DNA of 64,000 nucleotides from Rariglobus hedericola (GCF_007559335.1 NZ_VMBG01000001.1:558001-622000), one strand, 5' to 3'; numbered from the stretch's first letter, positions 41,121-50,490 are shown. Numbers and translations: made by a program. The notes: generated from the sequence alone by a model not told the origin.

Positions 41121-41537
41121 ATGCAGAAAACCCTCGTTATTCTTAAACCCGATTGCATGGCTAATAAACATGCGGGCAGCGTCATCGACCGCTTTGAAAA
41201 AGCCGGTTTCGAGATCGTTGGAGCCAAAATGATCCGCCTCTCCTCCGAGGTGCTGCGCTCCCATTACGCGCACGTGGCTGACAAACCTTTCTATCCCGAG
41301 ATCGAAGCTTTCATGAGCTCGCGGCCCGTGATCGTTGTCGCGCTGCAGGGCGACGATGTGGTGGCAAAGATCCGCGAACTGCTCGGCCCGACCGACTCCC
41401 GCAAGGCCGCCAAGGGCACCATCCGTGGCGATTTCGGCACCGAGATGATGAAGAACGTTGTTCACGCTTCTGATAGTGATGAAAACGCCCGCATCGAACT
41501 GGCCCGTTTCTTCAAGTCGGACGAGATCTTCGCTTAA
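41121..41537 (+). CDS. ndk: Nucleoside diphosphate kinase
   Basis: 138 residues, typical length. TLVILKPDC at the N-terminus, the GTIRGDFG segment near residue 95 and the phosphate-carrying histidine in NVVHASDS near 114 are diagnostic. It balances nucleoside triphosphate pools by phosphate transfer from ATP. A strong terminator follows within 30 bases. Confidence 0.96.
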   Translation: MQKTLVILKPDCMANKHAGSVIDRFEKAGFEIVGAKMIRLSSEVLRSHYAHVADKPFYPEIEAFMSSRPVIVVALQGDDVVAKIRELLGPTDSRKAAKGTIRGDFGTEMMKNVVHASDSDENARIELARFFKSDEIFA

Positions 41538-41562
41538 AAAACGAAGTCTGCTTGATTTAAAA

Positions 41563-41605
41563 ACAAAGGCCGTCCGGAGAAATCCGGGCGGCCTTTGTTT
41601 TTTTA
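41563..41605 (+). terminator. Rho-independent terminator after ndk
   Basis: A 13-bp stem (41565-41577 with 41584-41596, one G-T pair, six-base loop) followed by GTTTTTTT. It separates ndk from the small minus-strand gene. Confidence 0.9.
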
Positions 41606-41637
41606 ACCTCATCGAGATTATCGAGAGGGATAATGCT

Positions 41638-41760
41638 TCAGGTGCAGCCGCGCAGAAAAAACAGAATCAAGAGCACGGGAACGGGCACACCAACGAGCCA
41701 CAGGAAAATCCATCCGATTTTACCGGCGTGTTTGTTTTTGGATTTGAATAAAAGGTTCAT
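41638..41760 (-). CDS. Small single-pass membrane protein (40 residues)
   Basis: The minus-strand frame from ATG at 41760 to TGA at 41638 encodes a basic head (MNLLFKSKNKHAGKIG) and one membrane helix (WIFLWLVGVPVPVLLILFFL) ending in RGCT. The head-helix-RGCT layout with a VPVP kink resembles short membrane proteins I have seen annotated as hypothetical in other bacteria. Function unknown. It converges with ndk. Confidence 0.65.
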   Translation of the reverse strand: MNLLFKSKNKHAGKIGWIFLWLVGVPVPVLLILFFLRGCT

Positions 41761-42073
41761 GGTATTTTACGGGGTTGAATTAACGGAATCGAAGACGCGG
41801 GTGCGGGTGTGTAAATAGGTAATCCAGTGCGTCCTAAATCCATTAACGCATCTCGCGTGCCACGAGTTGGGTTCGGTTATAAGCTTATTTAATCAAGTGA
41901 GATACGCGTATTTTATATATTTTCGTATTAGGCGGGCATACATAACCTGCACGATGGGCACGCGGGAGAGTGTGCCTTTTGCAACGAGTCAAAACACGCG
42001 GCTTAGCGAAAAACCGCTAAACTCACGCTTGACGGATTTGGATAAAACCAAACTGTCTTCCGCTCCAACAGAC
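41761..42073. other. Non-coding stretch before tRNA-Glu
   Basis: About 310 bases, more AT-rich than its surroundings and with no supportable gene. A TTGACG hexamer at 42029-42034 could be the -35 of the tRNA promoter, but no good -10 was found at proper spacing. Confidence 0.5.
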
Positions 42074-42148
42074 GCCCTCATCGTCTATCGGTTAGGACAA
42101 GGGATTCTCAATCCTTAAAGCGGGGTTCAACTCCCCGTGGGGGCACCA
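42074..42148 (+). tRNA. tRNA-Glu (anticodon CTC)
   Basis: A cloverleaf can be drawn: acceptor GCCCTCA/TGGGGGC, D arm from GTC/GAC, anticodon loop TTCTCAA with anticodon CTC (reads GAG), T arm CGGGG-TTCAACT-CCCCG. The CCA end is encoded at 42146-42148. A terminator follows. Confidence 0.93.
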
Positions 42149-42157
42149 CTCTAAATC

Positions 42158-42192
42158 AAACCCGTAGGCTCTTGTAGCTTACGGGTTTTTTG
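42158..42192 (+). terminator. Terminator after tRNA-Glu
   Basis: An 11-bp stem (42160-42170 with 42176-42186, one G-T pair, loop of five) followed by a T-run to 42191. Confidence 0.88.
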
Positions 42193-42481
42193 TTGGCTCG
42201 TGGAGTAACCTTCGCTCACTTCGCGTTGTTCGCATAATTTCCTGCGTCAGGTAATCAATTTTAAATGGCTGGTAGCCAAGTCCCGTAGCTGTGCTCCAAC
42301 TCTTTTCTTTGACGGAAAACTAATGCAAAGCTGATCGAATGCCCGCTGGTGCCTAGCCTTTTCTGTAAACGAAAACCTAGGTCACGGCTGGCAAAAGAAG
42401 CTCTGAAGGGTCGACAATTTAAAGTAGTAAAAGCCACTCGAAAACAGCGGCTTTTAATGAATCACTCCACGACCTTATTTC
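42193..42481. other. Intergenic region before glcD
   Basis: About 290 bases without a supportable gene. A hairpin with AAAAGCC/GGCTTTT arms (42429-42455) lies near the 3' end. No integrase remnant or tRNA-end duplication was seen beside the tRNA. Confidence 0.45.
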
Positions 42482-43873
42482 ATGTCTCCAGGAAACCCTG
42501 AATTGGTAAACGCTTTGGTGCAGGTGCTCGGTTCCGAGAATGTGCTCACAGCCCTGGAGGATATTTTACCCTATGGGTTTGATGGGACGGCAACATTTAA
42601 GCAGCGGCCCGTCGCTGTCGTGTTTGCGCACGATGCCGCGCAGGTTTCCGCCGTCATCAAACTCGCGCGGACTCATCGTGCGCCGGTGGTGACGCGAGGC
42701 AGCGGCACCGGGCTTTCCGGTGGCAGTGTGCCGGTTCCGGGGGCGGTGGTGTTGTGTCTGGTGAAGATGGACCGCATCCTCGAAGTGGATCCGGCCAATC
42801 TCACGCTGCGCGCCGAGGCGGGGGCGATTACTCAAAAGATCTTTGATGCAGCCGATGCCACGGGGCTTTTTTATCCGCCCGATCCCGGTTCGATGAAAAT
42901 CAGCACCATCGGCGGTAATGTTGCGGAAAACTCCGGCGGTCTGCGCGGGCTCAAATATGGAGTCACCCGCGATTATGTCATGGGACTCGAGGTTGTTCTG
43001 GCCGACGGTTCCATCTGCTGGCTCGGAAGCAAGTGCGTGAAGGATGTCGCCGGCTACAACCTTCGTGACTTGTTCATCGGCAGCGAAGGCACGTTGGGCG
43101 TGGTGACGCAGGTGCTTTTGAAGCTGCTGCCTAAGCCGGCGGCGCGGCAGACGTTGCTGGCGACCTATGCACGCATGGACTCGGCGGCGGAGACAGTGTC
43201 GGCGATCATCGCTGCGAAGATCATTCCGTGCACGCTGGAGTTTCTTGATCGCAAGACTATCCAGTGCGTTGAGGACTTTGCGAAGGTCGGTCTGCCGCGC
43301 GATGCCGAGGCGATTCTTCTCATCGAAACGGACGGACACCCTGCGGCCGTTGCCGACGAGGCGGCCAAGATCGAGGAGCTTTGCCGAGCCCACGGCGCGA
43401 CCTCGGTGCGTCGTGCCGCCACGGCGGCCGAGGCGGCGCAACTGGCTACGGCGCGCCGGAGTGCGTTCAGTGCCTTGGCCCGGTTGCGCCCGACGACGAT
43501 CCTTGAGGATGTCACGGTTCCGCGCAGCGAACTCGCCGGCATGATTCGTGAGGTCGAGGCCATCGCGACGCGACATCAGCTGAACATCGCCACCTTCGGT
43601 CATTTTGGTGACGGTAATCTGCATCCGACCATTCTCACCGACGAACGCGATACGGCCGAGATGCACCGCGTGGAGCTGGCGTTTGCCGACATCGTTCAGG
43701 CGACGCTTGCCCGCGGCGGCACGATCACTGGCGAACATGGCGTAGGCCTGGCCAAGAAACCGTTTCTCAAGAGTCAGCTGGGCGATGCCTCTTACGAGTT
43801 GTTGCGGTTGGTAAAGCGCTCGCTTGATCCCGACGGATTGCTGAACCCAGGCAAAATTTTCGACCAGTCATGA
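42482..43873 (+). CDS. glcD: Glycolate oxidase FAD subunit GlcD-like
   Basis: 463 residues of the FAD-binding type 4 (VAO) family. FAD motifs are TRGSGTGLSGGSVPVPGAVV near residue 62 and NVAENSGGLRGLKYG near 141. FIGSEGTLGVVT lies near 198. The C-terminal metal and substrate region has FGHFGDGNLHPT near 371 and GGTITGEHGVG near 415. It oxidises glycolate (or D-lactate) to the 2-oxo acid. The following iron-sulfur subunit overlaps it by four bases. A D-lactate dehydrogenase role cannot be excluded. Confidence 0.92.
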   Translation: MSPGNPELVNALVQVLGSENVLTALEDILPYGFDGTATFKQRPVAVVFAHDAAQVSAVIKLARTHRAPVVTRGSGTGLSGGSVPVPGAVVLCLVKMDRILEVDPANLTLRAEAGAITQKIFDAADATGLFYPPDPGSMKISTIGGNVAENSGGLRGLKYGVTRDYVMGLEVVLADGSICWLGSKCVKDVAGYNLRDLFIGSEGTLGVVTQVLLKLLPKPAARQTLLATYARMDSAAETVSAIIAAKIIPCTLEFLDRKTIQCVEDFAKVGLPRDAEAILLIETDGHPAAVADEAAKIEELCRAHGATSVRRAATAAEAAQLATARRSAFSALARLRPTTILEDVTVPRSELAGMIREVEAIATRHQLNIATFGHFGDGNLHPTILTDERDTAEMHRVELAFADIVQATLARGGTITGEHGVGLAKKPFLKSQLGDASYELLRLVKRSLDPDGLLNPGKIFDQS

Positions 43874-45171
43874 AGACCCTCGCCGAAATGGATTACTCGG
43901 TGCTGCAGCAATGCATGCACTGCGGCATATGTCTGCCGACTTGTCCGACCTACCTTGAGACGAAAGAAGAGCGCAATTCACCGCGCGGCCGTATCGCTCT
44001 GATGCGCGCTGTCGCGGACGAGGAGCTGGACATCACCAAGGCGTTTGGCGACGAGATGTATTATTGCCTGGGTTGTCTGGCGTGCACGACCGCGTGTCCG
44101 GCGGGAGTGAATTATGCGGAGCTGTTTGAAACGGCCCGTGCCGATGTCGAAAAGAAGGGCGTGCTGGCTTCGCCCAAACGCGATGCGATCCGCTGGTTTG
44201 CGTTGAGATTGATTTTCACGCGTCCGCGGTTGCTGCGTGCGATGGGACGGATGCTTTGGCTTTGGCAGGCCAGCGGCGCGCAAATGGCATTTAGAAAACT
44301 CAAACTTACGCGGTTGCTGCCGGCGAATTTGCGTCAGCTTGAACCGCAGGCGCCGACGGTTCTGGCGAAGTTTTCGCATCAGCTCATCAAGCCCGTGGAG
44401 AAACCGGCGTCGGTGAAACGCCGCGTGGCCGTGCTGACCGGTTGCGTGCAGGATCTGGTGTTCGCTGATGTGAACCGCGCGACCGTGGACGTGTTGCTGG
44501 CCAATGGCTGCGAGGTGCACACGCCTCCGGTGCAGCCCTGCTGTGGTTCATTGCATGCACACAATGGCGACACGGATACGGCAGGGGAGTTGGCGCGGCG
44601 TCAGTTGGACCTGTTCGATCCATTTGTTTTTGACGCGATCATTTCAAATGCGGGTGGCTGCGGGTCACATCTACGGCATTACGATCACTTGCTGGCCGAA
44701 GATCCGGTGTATGCCGCGCGTGCGGCGGAGTGGTCGCGGAAACTTAAAGATATCTCCGAGTATCTGGTCGAAATCGGATTCCGTAAGCCGACCGGTGCGG
44801 CCACTGCATCAACCGAGGTGACCTATCACGAGTCCTGCCATCTGTGCCACGGGCAGAAGGTGAGCAAGCAACCGCGAGAGATTTTGAACGCCATTCCCGG
44901 TGTCAAATTGAGCGAGTGTGCCGAGGCAACGATGTGCTGCGGTAGCGCGGGCATCTATAACATCACCCAGCCCGAAACCTCCGGCTGGCTGCAAGAGCGC
45001 AAGCTCGGCCATCTACGTGCAACGGGGGCCGAAGTGGTCGCGACGGCGAATCCGGGGTGTCACTTGCAGATCGCCAACGGGTTTGCGCAGAGCGGTGAAA
45101 AAACAACCGTGGTTCATCCGGTCGTGCTGCTGGCCCAGGCCTATCGAAACGAAACCGGCGCAGCCCGCTGA
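43870..45171 (+). CDS. glcF: Glycolate oxidase iron-sulfur subunit GlcF-like
   Basis: 433 residues. Two 4Fe-4S motifs near the N-terminus are CMHCGICLPTCPTY (about 15-28) and CLGCLACTTACP (about 65-76). Two CCG domains follow (PCCGSLHAHNG near 226 and MCCGSAGIYN near 356), together with YHESCHLCHGQ near 318. It passes electrons from the GlcD flavin to the quinone pool. No glcE subunit is adjacent, so the system is a two-subunit form or recruits one elsewhere. Confidence 0.92.
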   Translation: MKTLAEMDYSVLQQCMHCGICLPTCPTYLETKEERNSPRGRIALMRAVADEELDITKAFGDEMYYCLGCLACTTACPAGVNYAELFETARADVEKKGVLASPKRDAIRWFALRLIFTRPRLLRAMGRMLWLWQASGAQMAFRKLKLTRLLPANLRQLEPQAPTVLAKFSHQLIKPVEKPASVKRRVAVLTGCVQDLVFADVNRATVDVLLANGCEVHTPPVQPCCGSLHAHNGDTDTAGELARRQLDLFDPFVFDAIISNAGGCGSHLRHYDHLLAEDPVYAARAAEWSRKLKDISEYLVEIGFRKPTGAATASTEVTYHESCHLCHGQKVSKQPREILNAIPGVKLSECAEATMCCGSAGIYNITQPETSGWLQERKLGHLRATGAEVVATANPGCHLQIANGFAQSGEKTTVVHPVVLLAQAYRNETGAAR

Positions 45172-45195
45172 GACGTTTCACTGATGGCTTTCCTT

Positions 45196-45221
45196 CGCGG
45201 GCATTCCTTGGGATGCTCGCG
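45196..45221. repeat. REP-like hairpin between glcF and the phosphatase gene
   Basis: CGCG-G-GCAT-t-CC (45196-45207) pairs with GGATGC-T-CGCG (45211-45221) around a TTG loop, with a G-T pair and one bulged base. It sits just before the start codon at 45226 and could lower translation or end transcription; no T-run follows. Confidence 0.4.
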
Positions 45222-45225
45222 AGTG

Positions 45226-46023
45226 ATGTCATCTGTTGAACTCCTCGCCCGTATCGAAGCAGGTAAAGCCGCCGTCCTCGCGCAGACGGAATTCATGCAC
45301 CGCGAGTTCGGCCGTGTTAAAAGCGAATGGAAATACGACGGCACGCGCGTGACCGCCGCCGACATCGCGATTTCCGAAAACATTTTTAAAGAGCTCGGTG
45401 CGCAGTTTCCCGACGATCATTATTTCAGTGAGGAGTTGGCGGAGACCGACGTGCCCGCGCCGCTCACTCAGCGTTTCGCCTGGGTGCTTGATCCGATCGA
45501 CGGCACCAACAACTACGCGACCGGCATTCCTTACTGCGCGATTTCCCTGGCTCTGCTGGAGAATGGCACGCCGGTTTATGGTGTCGTTTATGATCTAGCC
45601 CGCCGCGTGCTGATTCATGGCGGACCCGGTTTTGGTTTGTGGGATGGAGAGCGCGAGGCGCACGTGAAGACCTCGCCTCCGGACGCGCAGAGCATGCTTG
45701 GGTTCCACAGTCCCCATGACAAAGGGTTCTCGCACCATGCGACCGCTCTGGTGGAAAATTTTAAACTACGCGGACTGGGCAGCAGCACGCTGCATCTGGC
45801 GTATGTCGCGGTCGGATTACTCGACGCGACGGTCGATCACAATGTGCGCATCTGGGATATCGCCGCAGCTGTGCCGCTCGTGTGGGCCGGTGGCGGCCAG
45901 GTTCAATTTCTAAACGGCGAACAATTCCCCATGAAAGTCTTCAACTTGAAGATGGACCGTATTCAGTTTGTCGCGGGCAATGCGTCGGCCTGCGCAACGC
46001 TGAGAACCTTGCTCAAGGTTTAA
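45226..46023 (+). CDS. Inositol-monophosphatase-family phosphatase
   Basis: 265 residues from the ATG at 45226; the upstream ATG at 45184 would place the start before a hairpin. IMPase motifs are present: the EE pair in SEELAE near residue 68, the metal-binding DPIDGTNNY near 89, and the C-terminal WDIAAAVPLV near 212. Mg2+-dependent. Members dephosphorylate inositol phosphates, histidinol phosphate or PAP; the substrate is not decided here. A terminator follows the stop. Confidence 0.88.
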   Translation: MSSVELLARIEAGKAAVLAQTEFMHREFGRVKSEWKYDGTRVTAADIAISENIFKELGAQFPDDHYFSEELAETDVPAPLTQRFAWVLDPIDGTNNYATGIPYCAISLALLENGTPVYGVVYDLARRVLIHGGPGFGLWDGEREAHVKTSPPDAQSMLGFHSPHDKGFSHHATALVENFKLRGLGSSTLHLAYVAVGLLDATVDHNVRIWDIAAAVPLVWAGGGQVQFLNGEQFPMKVFNLKMDRIQFVAGNASACATLRTLLKV

Positions 46024-46077
46024 CAACTACCGCCTGGCTCTTCGTCCTGGAAGGCGAGTGTCGCGCGGGACACGCAC

Positions 46078-46112
46078 AAAAAAAGCGCTCCGTTACAGGA
46101 GCGCTTTTTTTG
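46078..46112. terminator. Bidirectional terminator
   Basis: AGCGCTCC/GGAGCGCT (46084-46091 with 46098-46105), loop of six, flanked by an A-run on the left and T-run on the right. It serves the phosphatase gene and the convergent beta-CASP gene. Confidence 0.9.
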
Positions 46113-46137
46113 CGGCTGGATAGGAGCCGAGGGGAGC

Positions 46138-47496
46138 TCAGAGCTCGTAGGTCTTCAAGGGGACCGGATCGATGATCTTGCTGCCGGGCATCTTGGACTC
46201 GAGTTCCTTGGTGAACCAGTCGCGCGCGGCCTGGTCGCCATGGGTCAGGACCACGCTGCGGGCCTGCGTCTGGATGGCGAACTCGGCGAGCTCTTCGCGG
46301 TCGGCGTGGCCGCTCAACTCGAAGCGCTCGACGCGAGCCTGGAGCTTCGTGGTGACGTTGGCCGTGGCGAAGGTGAAGTCTTCACCCTGCTTCGCCTGAA
46401 GGAGCTGGCCGCCGGGTGTATCGGGATCGCAGTAGCCGACGAAGCCGATGGTGTTTTTGTCGCTGCCGATCAGGCCGGAAGCGAGCGTGTAGCTGGGCGT
46501 GCGCTCGACCAGCATGCCGGAGCTGATGATGTAGAGAGCGTTTTGCTTGAGATCCTTGCCGGCATCGAGCTTGCGCGCGGTGGGCTGGATATTGAGCTCT
46601 TTGATGATGTTACGGTTGAACTGGACGTGCTGATACTTGCGCGAGATTTCGTCGAAGTAGTCGGCCAGTGCCATGCCCATACCGGCGGCGTAGATCGGGC
46701 ATTTCACGAGGCGGCCGAATTTACGGGCGTCGTGGATGATCGAGAGGATTTCCTGCATGCGGCCGAGGGCGAACACGGGAAGGAGGAACGAACCGCCGCG
46801 GTTGATCGTGTCGTTGATCGAAGCGATCAGGCGGGAGACTTCATTGACGCGCTCCTTGCCGACCTGGCGCTCGGTGGTGCCACGGGTCGTCTCCATGATG
46901 ACGGTGTCGAAGTGGCCGGAGGGGAACTGCGCGCCGCGGAGGGTGCGCTGGTTCTCGAACAGCACGTCGCCAGTCACGAAGATGTGGCGGTCCTTGTGGT
47001 GGAGCTCGACGGCGCAGGCACCGGCAACGTGGCCGGCGTGGTGCATCATGATCTCGACCTCATCGGTCTTGCCCTTGAACTTTTGGGGCTGGAGGAACTC
47101 CATGCCGGTGAAACGCGGCACGCAGCGGTCCACTTCTTCGTGGGTGAAGAGCGGGTAATCGGGGATGTTGTTCTCCTCCTTCTGGCGCAACATGACGTTG
47201 GCCGAGTTATGGAGCATGCGATCCAGGATCATCTTGCTCGAATGGGTCATGACGACCTTGGCATTCGGGTGCTGACGCATGATCACCGGCAAGCTGCCGA
47301 TATGATCCAAGTGACAGTGGGTGATGATGATGAGATCGAGGCTGATATCCTTGATTAAGGAAAAATCAGGCATGGCCAGCCGACCCGCTTGCTTGGGGTT
47401 CAACCCGGAGTCGATGAGGATATTTACATCACCAATCTGCAGGTAGATAGAGTTGGCACCGATCCCTCCTTGGGGATTCAAATCAATTAACTTCAT
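46138..47496 (-). CDS. Beta-CASP metallo-beta-lactamase-fold protein (RNase J/CPSF-like)
   Basis: 452 residues. The metallo-beta-lactamase motif THCHLDHIG is near residue 59 (a HxHxDH variant read as HCHLDH). A later metal histidine is in HHAGHVAGA near 152 and FVTGD near 174. A beta-CASP domain follows and the C-terminal ELSGHADREEL near 395 is typical of CPSF73-like RNA nucleases. Probably a zinc-dependent RNase or exonuclease in RNA processing. Mid-length for this group, with no KH domains. Confidence 0.88.
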   Translation of the reverse strand: MKLIDLNPQGGIGANSIYLQIGDVNILIDSGLNPKQAGRLAMPDFSLIKDISLDLIIITHCHLDHIGSLPVIMRQHPNAKVVMTHSSKMILDRMLHNSANVMLRQKEENNIPDYPLFTHEEVDRCVPRFTGMEFLQPQKFKGKTDEVEIMMHHAGHVAGACAVELHHKDRHIFVTGDVLFENQRTLRGAQFPSGHFDTVIMETTRGTTERQVGKERVNEVSRLIASINDTINRGGSFLLPVFALGRMQEILSIIHDARKFGRLVKCPIYAAGMGMALADYFDEISRKYQHVQFNRNIIKELNIQPTARKLDAGKDLKQNALYIISSGMLVERTPSYTLASGLIGSDKNTIGFVGYCDPDTPGGQLLQAKQGEDFTFATANVTTKLQARVERFELSGHADREELAEFAIQTQARSVVLTHGDQAARDWFTKELESKMPGSKIIDPVPLKTYEL

Positions 47497-47571
47497 TTAT
47501 AAACGGTCAGACAGACAAACGCCTTGGGTGGGCGCAAGCGCAACTTTGCCTAGTTGATAAACGTGCCGCTT

Positions 47572-47982
47572 TTAAATGTCGCACGAGTCTTTGCCGCCCG
47601 AACCGTCGGGGATGGCCATTTCGAAGGCCGGCAACACCACATGGATGTGCCGACCAAGATCATCCACGCCGTGAAAACTGCCGTGTGAGCGGGCAGGGCA
47701 GGCCGTGACATGATAGCTGTTGTAAGAAAATTGTTCACCCGGGGACAGCCGTGGGGTTTCACCGACGATTTTGTCGCCCTCGATCACGAGCTGGCTGCCA
47801 TCAGCATGCGAAACCACCCATTTGCGGCCCAGCAAGGTCACCGTGTGATCGGAGCCGTTGTGAATCGTGATGAAATACACGAACGCATGCGGTTTGTCCG
47901 GCGGCAGGCTCTTGCCCCCGTGGTGATACACGAGCTTGTCGAGGCGGGCGGTGAGGCCGGGAAGGGCGAGGGAAGCGGACAC
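47572..47982 (-). CDS. apaG: ApaG domain protein
   Basis: 136 residues from a proposed GTG at 47982. An ATG at 48162 opens the same frame but would lie across the purH start and adds residues that look antisense, so the GTG start fits the 125-residue family size. The ApaG fold is visible: [46 protein letters not shown] and [14 protein letters not shown]. The family is tied to Co2+/Mg2+ homeostasis; mechanism unclear. Divergent from purH. Confidence 0.8.
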   Translation of the reverse strand: MSASLALPGLTARLDKLVYHHGGKSLPPDKPHAFVYFITIHNGSDHTVTLLGRKWVVSHADGSQLVIEGDKIVGETPRLSPGEQFSYNSYHVTACPARSHGSFHGVDDLGRHIHVVLPAFEMAIPDGSGGKDSCDI

Positions 47983-48091
47983 GGCTGACAACCAACCCAA
48001 CGGATGCCGCTTTGCAACCGCTTTGGCCTTGGACGGTGTTACGCACTGCGGGCTTGCCTCTGTTTTTGCGCGCCCGCACAAAGCACCTTTT

Positions 48092-49639
48092 ATGGAAAAA
48101 CTGGCCCTTCTTTCGGTGAGCGACAAAACCGGTCTGGTCGACTTCGCGACCGCCCTCGTCAAGCAACACGGCTACAAGCTGCTTTCCACCGGCGGCACCG
48201 CCAAACTGCTCGCTGAAAAAGGCCTTCCGGTCACCGAGGTGAGCCAGCACACCGGTTTTCCCGAGATGATGGAAGGCCGCGTGAAAACCCTGCACCCGAA
48301 AATCCACGGCGGTTTGCTGGCCCGTCGCGACAAGGCCGACCACCAGGCGGCCGCCAAGGCCCACGGCATCGACATGATCGATCTCGTTGTGGTGAACCTG
48401 TATCCGTTTGAGCAGACCGTCGCCAAGAAGGACGTCCACTTCGAGGAAGCCATCGAGAATATCGACATCGGCGGTCCTTCGATGCTGCGCAGCGCCGCTA
48501 AAAACCACGAGAGCGTCACCGTCGTCGTGGATCACAACGACTACGCTGCCGTGCTCGCCGCGTTCGCCGATCCGGCCTCGCTCTCCGCCCTTCGTCGCAA
48601 GCTCGCCCTCAAGGTTTTCCAGCGCACCGGCGCCTACGACACCGCGATAGCCAAGTATCTCGAATCCCAGGCCGATGAGCCGAACCTCGATGCATTGAGC
48701 GGTTTGCCCGCCACGCTCACGCTCTCCTACAAGAAGGCCCAGTCGCTGCGTTACGGTGAGAATCCCCACCAGCAAGCCGCGCTTTACGGCACTTTTCATG
48801 ACCATTTCGAGCAGCTCCAGGGCAAGGAGCTTTCGTATAACAACATTCTCGATATCACGTCCGCCACCTATCTGATTGGCGAGTTTGAGAAGCCCACGCT
48901 GGCCATCCTCAAGCACACCAATCCGTGCGGCGTCGCCTGTGCTGATGATTTGGATACGGCTTGGGAAAAGGCTTATTCCACGGACCGCCAGGCGCCGTTC
49001 GGCGGCATCATCGTCGTCAACCGCACGCTTGAGGCTTCGCTCGCAACCAAGATCGCCGATATCTTCACCGAGGTCATCATCGCCCCCAGCTTCAGTCCCG
49101 AAGCCCTCGCGATTTTCGCCAAGAAGAAAAATCTGCGTCTGATGATCGCCAAAGAAGGTCTCGGTGCCGATTCCTTGCAGGACATCCGCTCGGTCGTTGG
49201 CGGCCTGCTGGTGCAGGATCGCAACAAGCTCCTCGGCAATCCGCGCGACTTCAAAGTCGTCACGAAGCGTCAGCCCACGGCGGAAGAGTGGGACACCATG
49301 ATGTTCGGCTGGCGCGTGTGCAAACACGTCAAATCGAACGCCATCGTCTATGTGAAAAACGAGCAGACGCTCGGTGTCGGCGCCGGCCAGATGGCCCGCG
49401 TGGACAGCTCGCGCATCGCCATCTGGAAAGCCGGTGAGGCCAAGCTCGATCTCTCGGGTTCTGTGGTCGTTTCAGAGGCCTTGTTCCCGTTTGCAGACGG
49501 CTTGATCGCCGCGGCTGACGCCGGCGCCACCGCCGCGATTCAGCCGGGCGGCAGCGTGCGCGATGAAGAAGTCATCAAAGCCGCCGACGAGCGCGGCATG
49601 GCGATGGTCTTCACGAGCATTCGCCATTTCAAACATTGA
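48092..49639 (+). CDS. purH: Bifunctional AICAR formyltransferase/IMP cyclohydrolase
   Basis: 515 residues from the ATG at 48092 (the frame extends upstream to 47936 without a family match). The N-terminal IMP cyclohydrolase shows [24 protein letters not shown] and [25 protein letters not shown]. The C-terminal formyltransferase shows [12 protein letters not shown] near 228, [17 protein letters not shown] and the closing [12 protein letters not shown]. It does the last two steps to IMP and so joins purL in the purine pathway, though the two genes are 20 kb apart. Confidence 0.97.
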   Translation: MEKLALLSVSDKTGLVDFATALVKQHGYKLLSTGGTAKLLAEKGLPVTEVSQHTGFPEMMEGRVKTLHPKIHGGLLARRDKADHQAAAKAHGIDMIDLVVVNLYPFEQTVAKKDVHFEEAIENIDIGGPSMLRSAAKNHESVTVVVDHNDYAAVLAAFADPASLSALRRKLALKVFQRTGAYDTAIAKYLESQADEPNLDALSGLPATLTLSYKKAQSLRYGENPHQQAALYGTFHDHFEQLQGKELSYNNILDITSATYLIGEFEKPTLAILKHTNPCGVACADDLDTAWEKAYSTDRQAPFGGIIVVNRTLEASLATKIADIFTEVIIAPSFSPEALAIFAKKKNLRLMIAKEGLGADSLQDIRSVVGGLLVQDRNKLLGNPRDFKVVTKRQPTAEEWDTMMFGWRVCKHVKSNAIVYVKNEQTLGVGAGQMARVDSSRIAIWKAGEAKLDLSGSVVVSEALFPFADGLIAAADAGATAAIQPGGSVRDEEVIKAADERGMAMVFTSIRHFKH

Positions 49640-49651
49640 TCGAGCAGCCGG

Positions 49652-49692
49652 ATGCCGCGTTGTCCCGATCGGCGACAACGCGGCTGGCTTTT
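49652..49692 (+). terminator. Hairpin terminator after purH
   Basis: A perfect 11-bp stem (49654-49664 with 49674-49684), loop of nine, followed by TGGCTTTTAATTT. The T-run is weak, so termination strength is uncertain. Confidence 0.6.
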
Positions 49693-49695
49693 AAT

Positions 49696-50043
49696 TTAAG
49701 GAAACTCGACCAGCGCGGGCGCGGGAGTGCGTGGCCGCGGAAGAGTCAACGTGAGGAGTTTTGACGGGGCGGTCGTGTGGTTGCGCACTGAATGGGTTTT
49801 ACCCGTCGCAATATGCAGGGCTTCGTCTTTGCGCAGGATGAAGTTCGAGAGGCCCACGGTCGCGGTCAGGCTGCCTTCACATACGAACAGAATCAGGTTC
49901 TGCGTGGCGGGCTGATCCGACGCGGGTGTTTCGACGCCGGGACCAATCAAGGTGAGGCCCGCTTCGAGTCCGGACTCGGAGAGGATTTTGCGGGAGAGCA
50001 GCCAGGTTTCAGTGGAAGACGCGGTGTAATCTGAGGTTTTCAT
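49696..50043 (-). CDS. Cupin-domain protein
   Basis: 115 residues. The small beta-barrel with an N-terminal extension and a conserved G-rich strand pair (NLILFVCEGSLTATVG, DEALHIATGKTHSVRN) fits a single-domain cupin. Only one metal-type histidine stretch (KTHSVRN) is clear, so metal binding is uncertain. Function unknown. Followed upstream by the Rnk-like gene on the same strand. Confidence 0.75.
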   Translation of the reverse strand: MKTSDYTASSTETWLLSRKILSESGLEAGLTLIGPGVETPASDQPATQNLILFVCEGSLTATVGLSNFILRKDEALHIATGKTHSVRNHTTAPSKLLTLTLPRPRTPAPALVEFP

Positions 50044-50079
50044 TTCGCGATTAATTTAAGGATTCGGAGTTGAGGTTGT

Positions 50080-50490
50080 TTATGCGCGGATCGGCTCAGG
50101 GCCGGTGGTCTGTCTTACGGTAACGATGCGCAGTTGGCGCAGGCCGCCGGGCATCTGCCAGGTGAACTCGTCACCGGAGGCATAACCGAGCAGCGCGGTG
50201 CCCAGCGGTGAGAATACCGAGATGCGATTCAGCGCTGCGTTGGCGGTGTCGGGCAGCGTCAGCGTGTAGAGTTCGCATTCGCCGGAGACTAGGTCGGCCA
50301 CCTCGACCACAGAGTCGAGCGCGACGACGTCGGGCGAGAGCGTGTGGTCATTGACGAGCACGGCGCGGTTGAGCTCGGCGAGTAGGTTTGCGACGGCCTC
50401 GCGAAAGCGTTTATGGTCGGCAAACGCCGGTATGCGTCGGCGGATCTGCTGATTGTCGGTTTGTGAGATATAAATGGGTTTTGAATTCAT
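50080..50490 (-). CDS. rnk: Rnk/GreA-GreB C-terminal domain protein
   Basis: 136 residues from the ATG at 50490; upstream residues to 50526 do not match. The C-terminal FKBP-like domain of Gre factors is clear: ISVFSPLGTALLGYASGDEFTWQMPGG with a preceding CELYTLTLP strand. The short N-terminal helical region lacks the acidic coiled coil of GreA, so it matches Rnk, named a regulator of nucleoside diphosphate kinase, which binds RNA polymerase. Which polymerase activity it affects is unknown. Confidence 0.85.
   Translation of the reverse strand: MNSKPIYISQTDNQQIRRRIPAFADHKRFREAVANLLAELNRAVLVNDHTLSPDVVALDSVVEVADLVSGECELYTLTLPDTANAALNRISVFSPLGTALLGYASGDEFTWQMPGGLRQLRIVTVRQTTGPEPIRA

Noticed and set aside
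42193-42481. Possible integration scar downstream of tRNA-Glu
   Set aside because: No duplicated tRNA 3' end, integrase or compositional island was found; flanking genes are ordinary metabolic genes.
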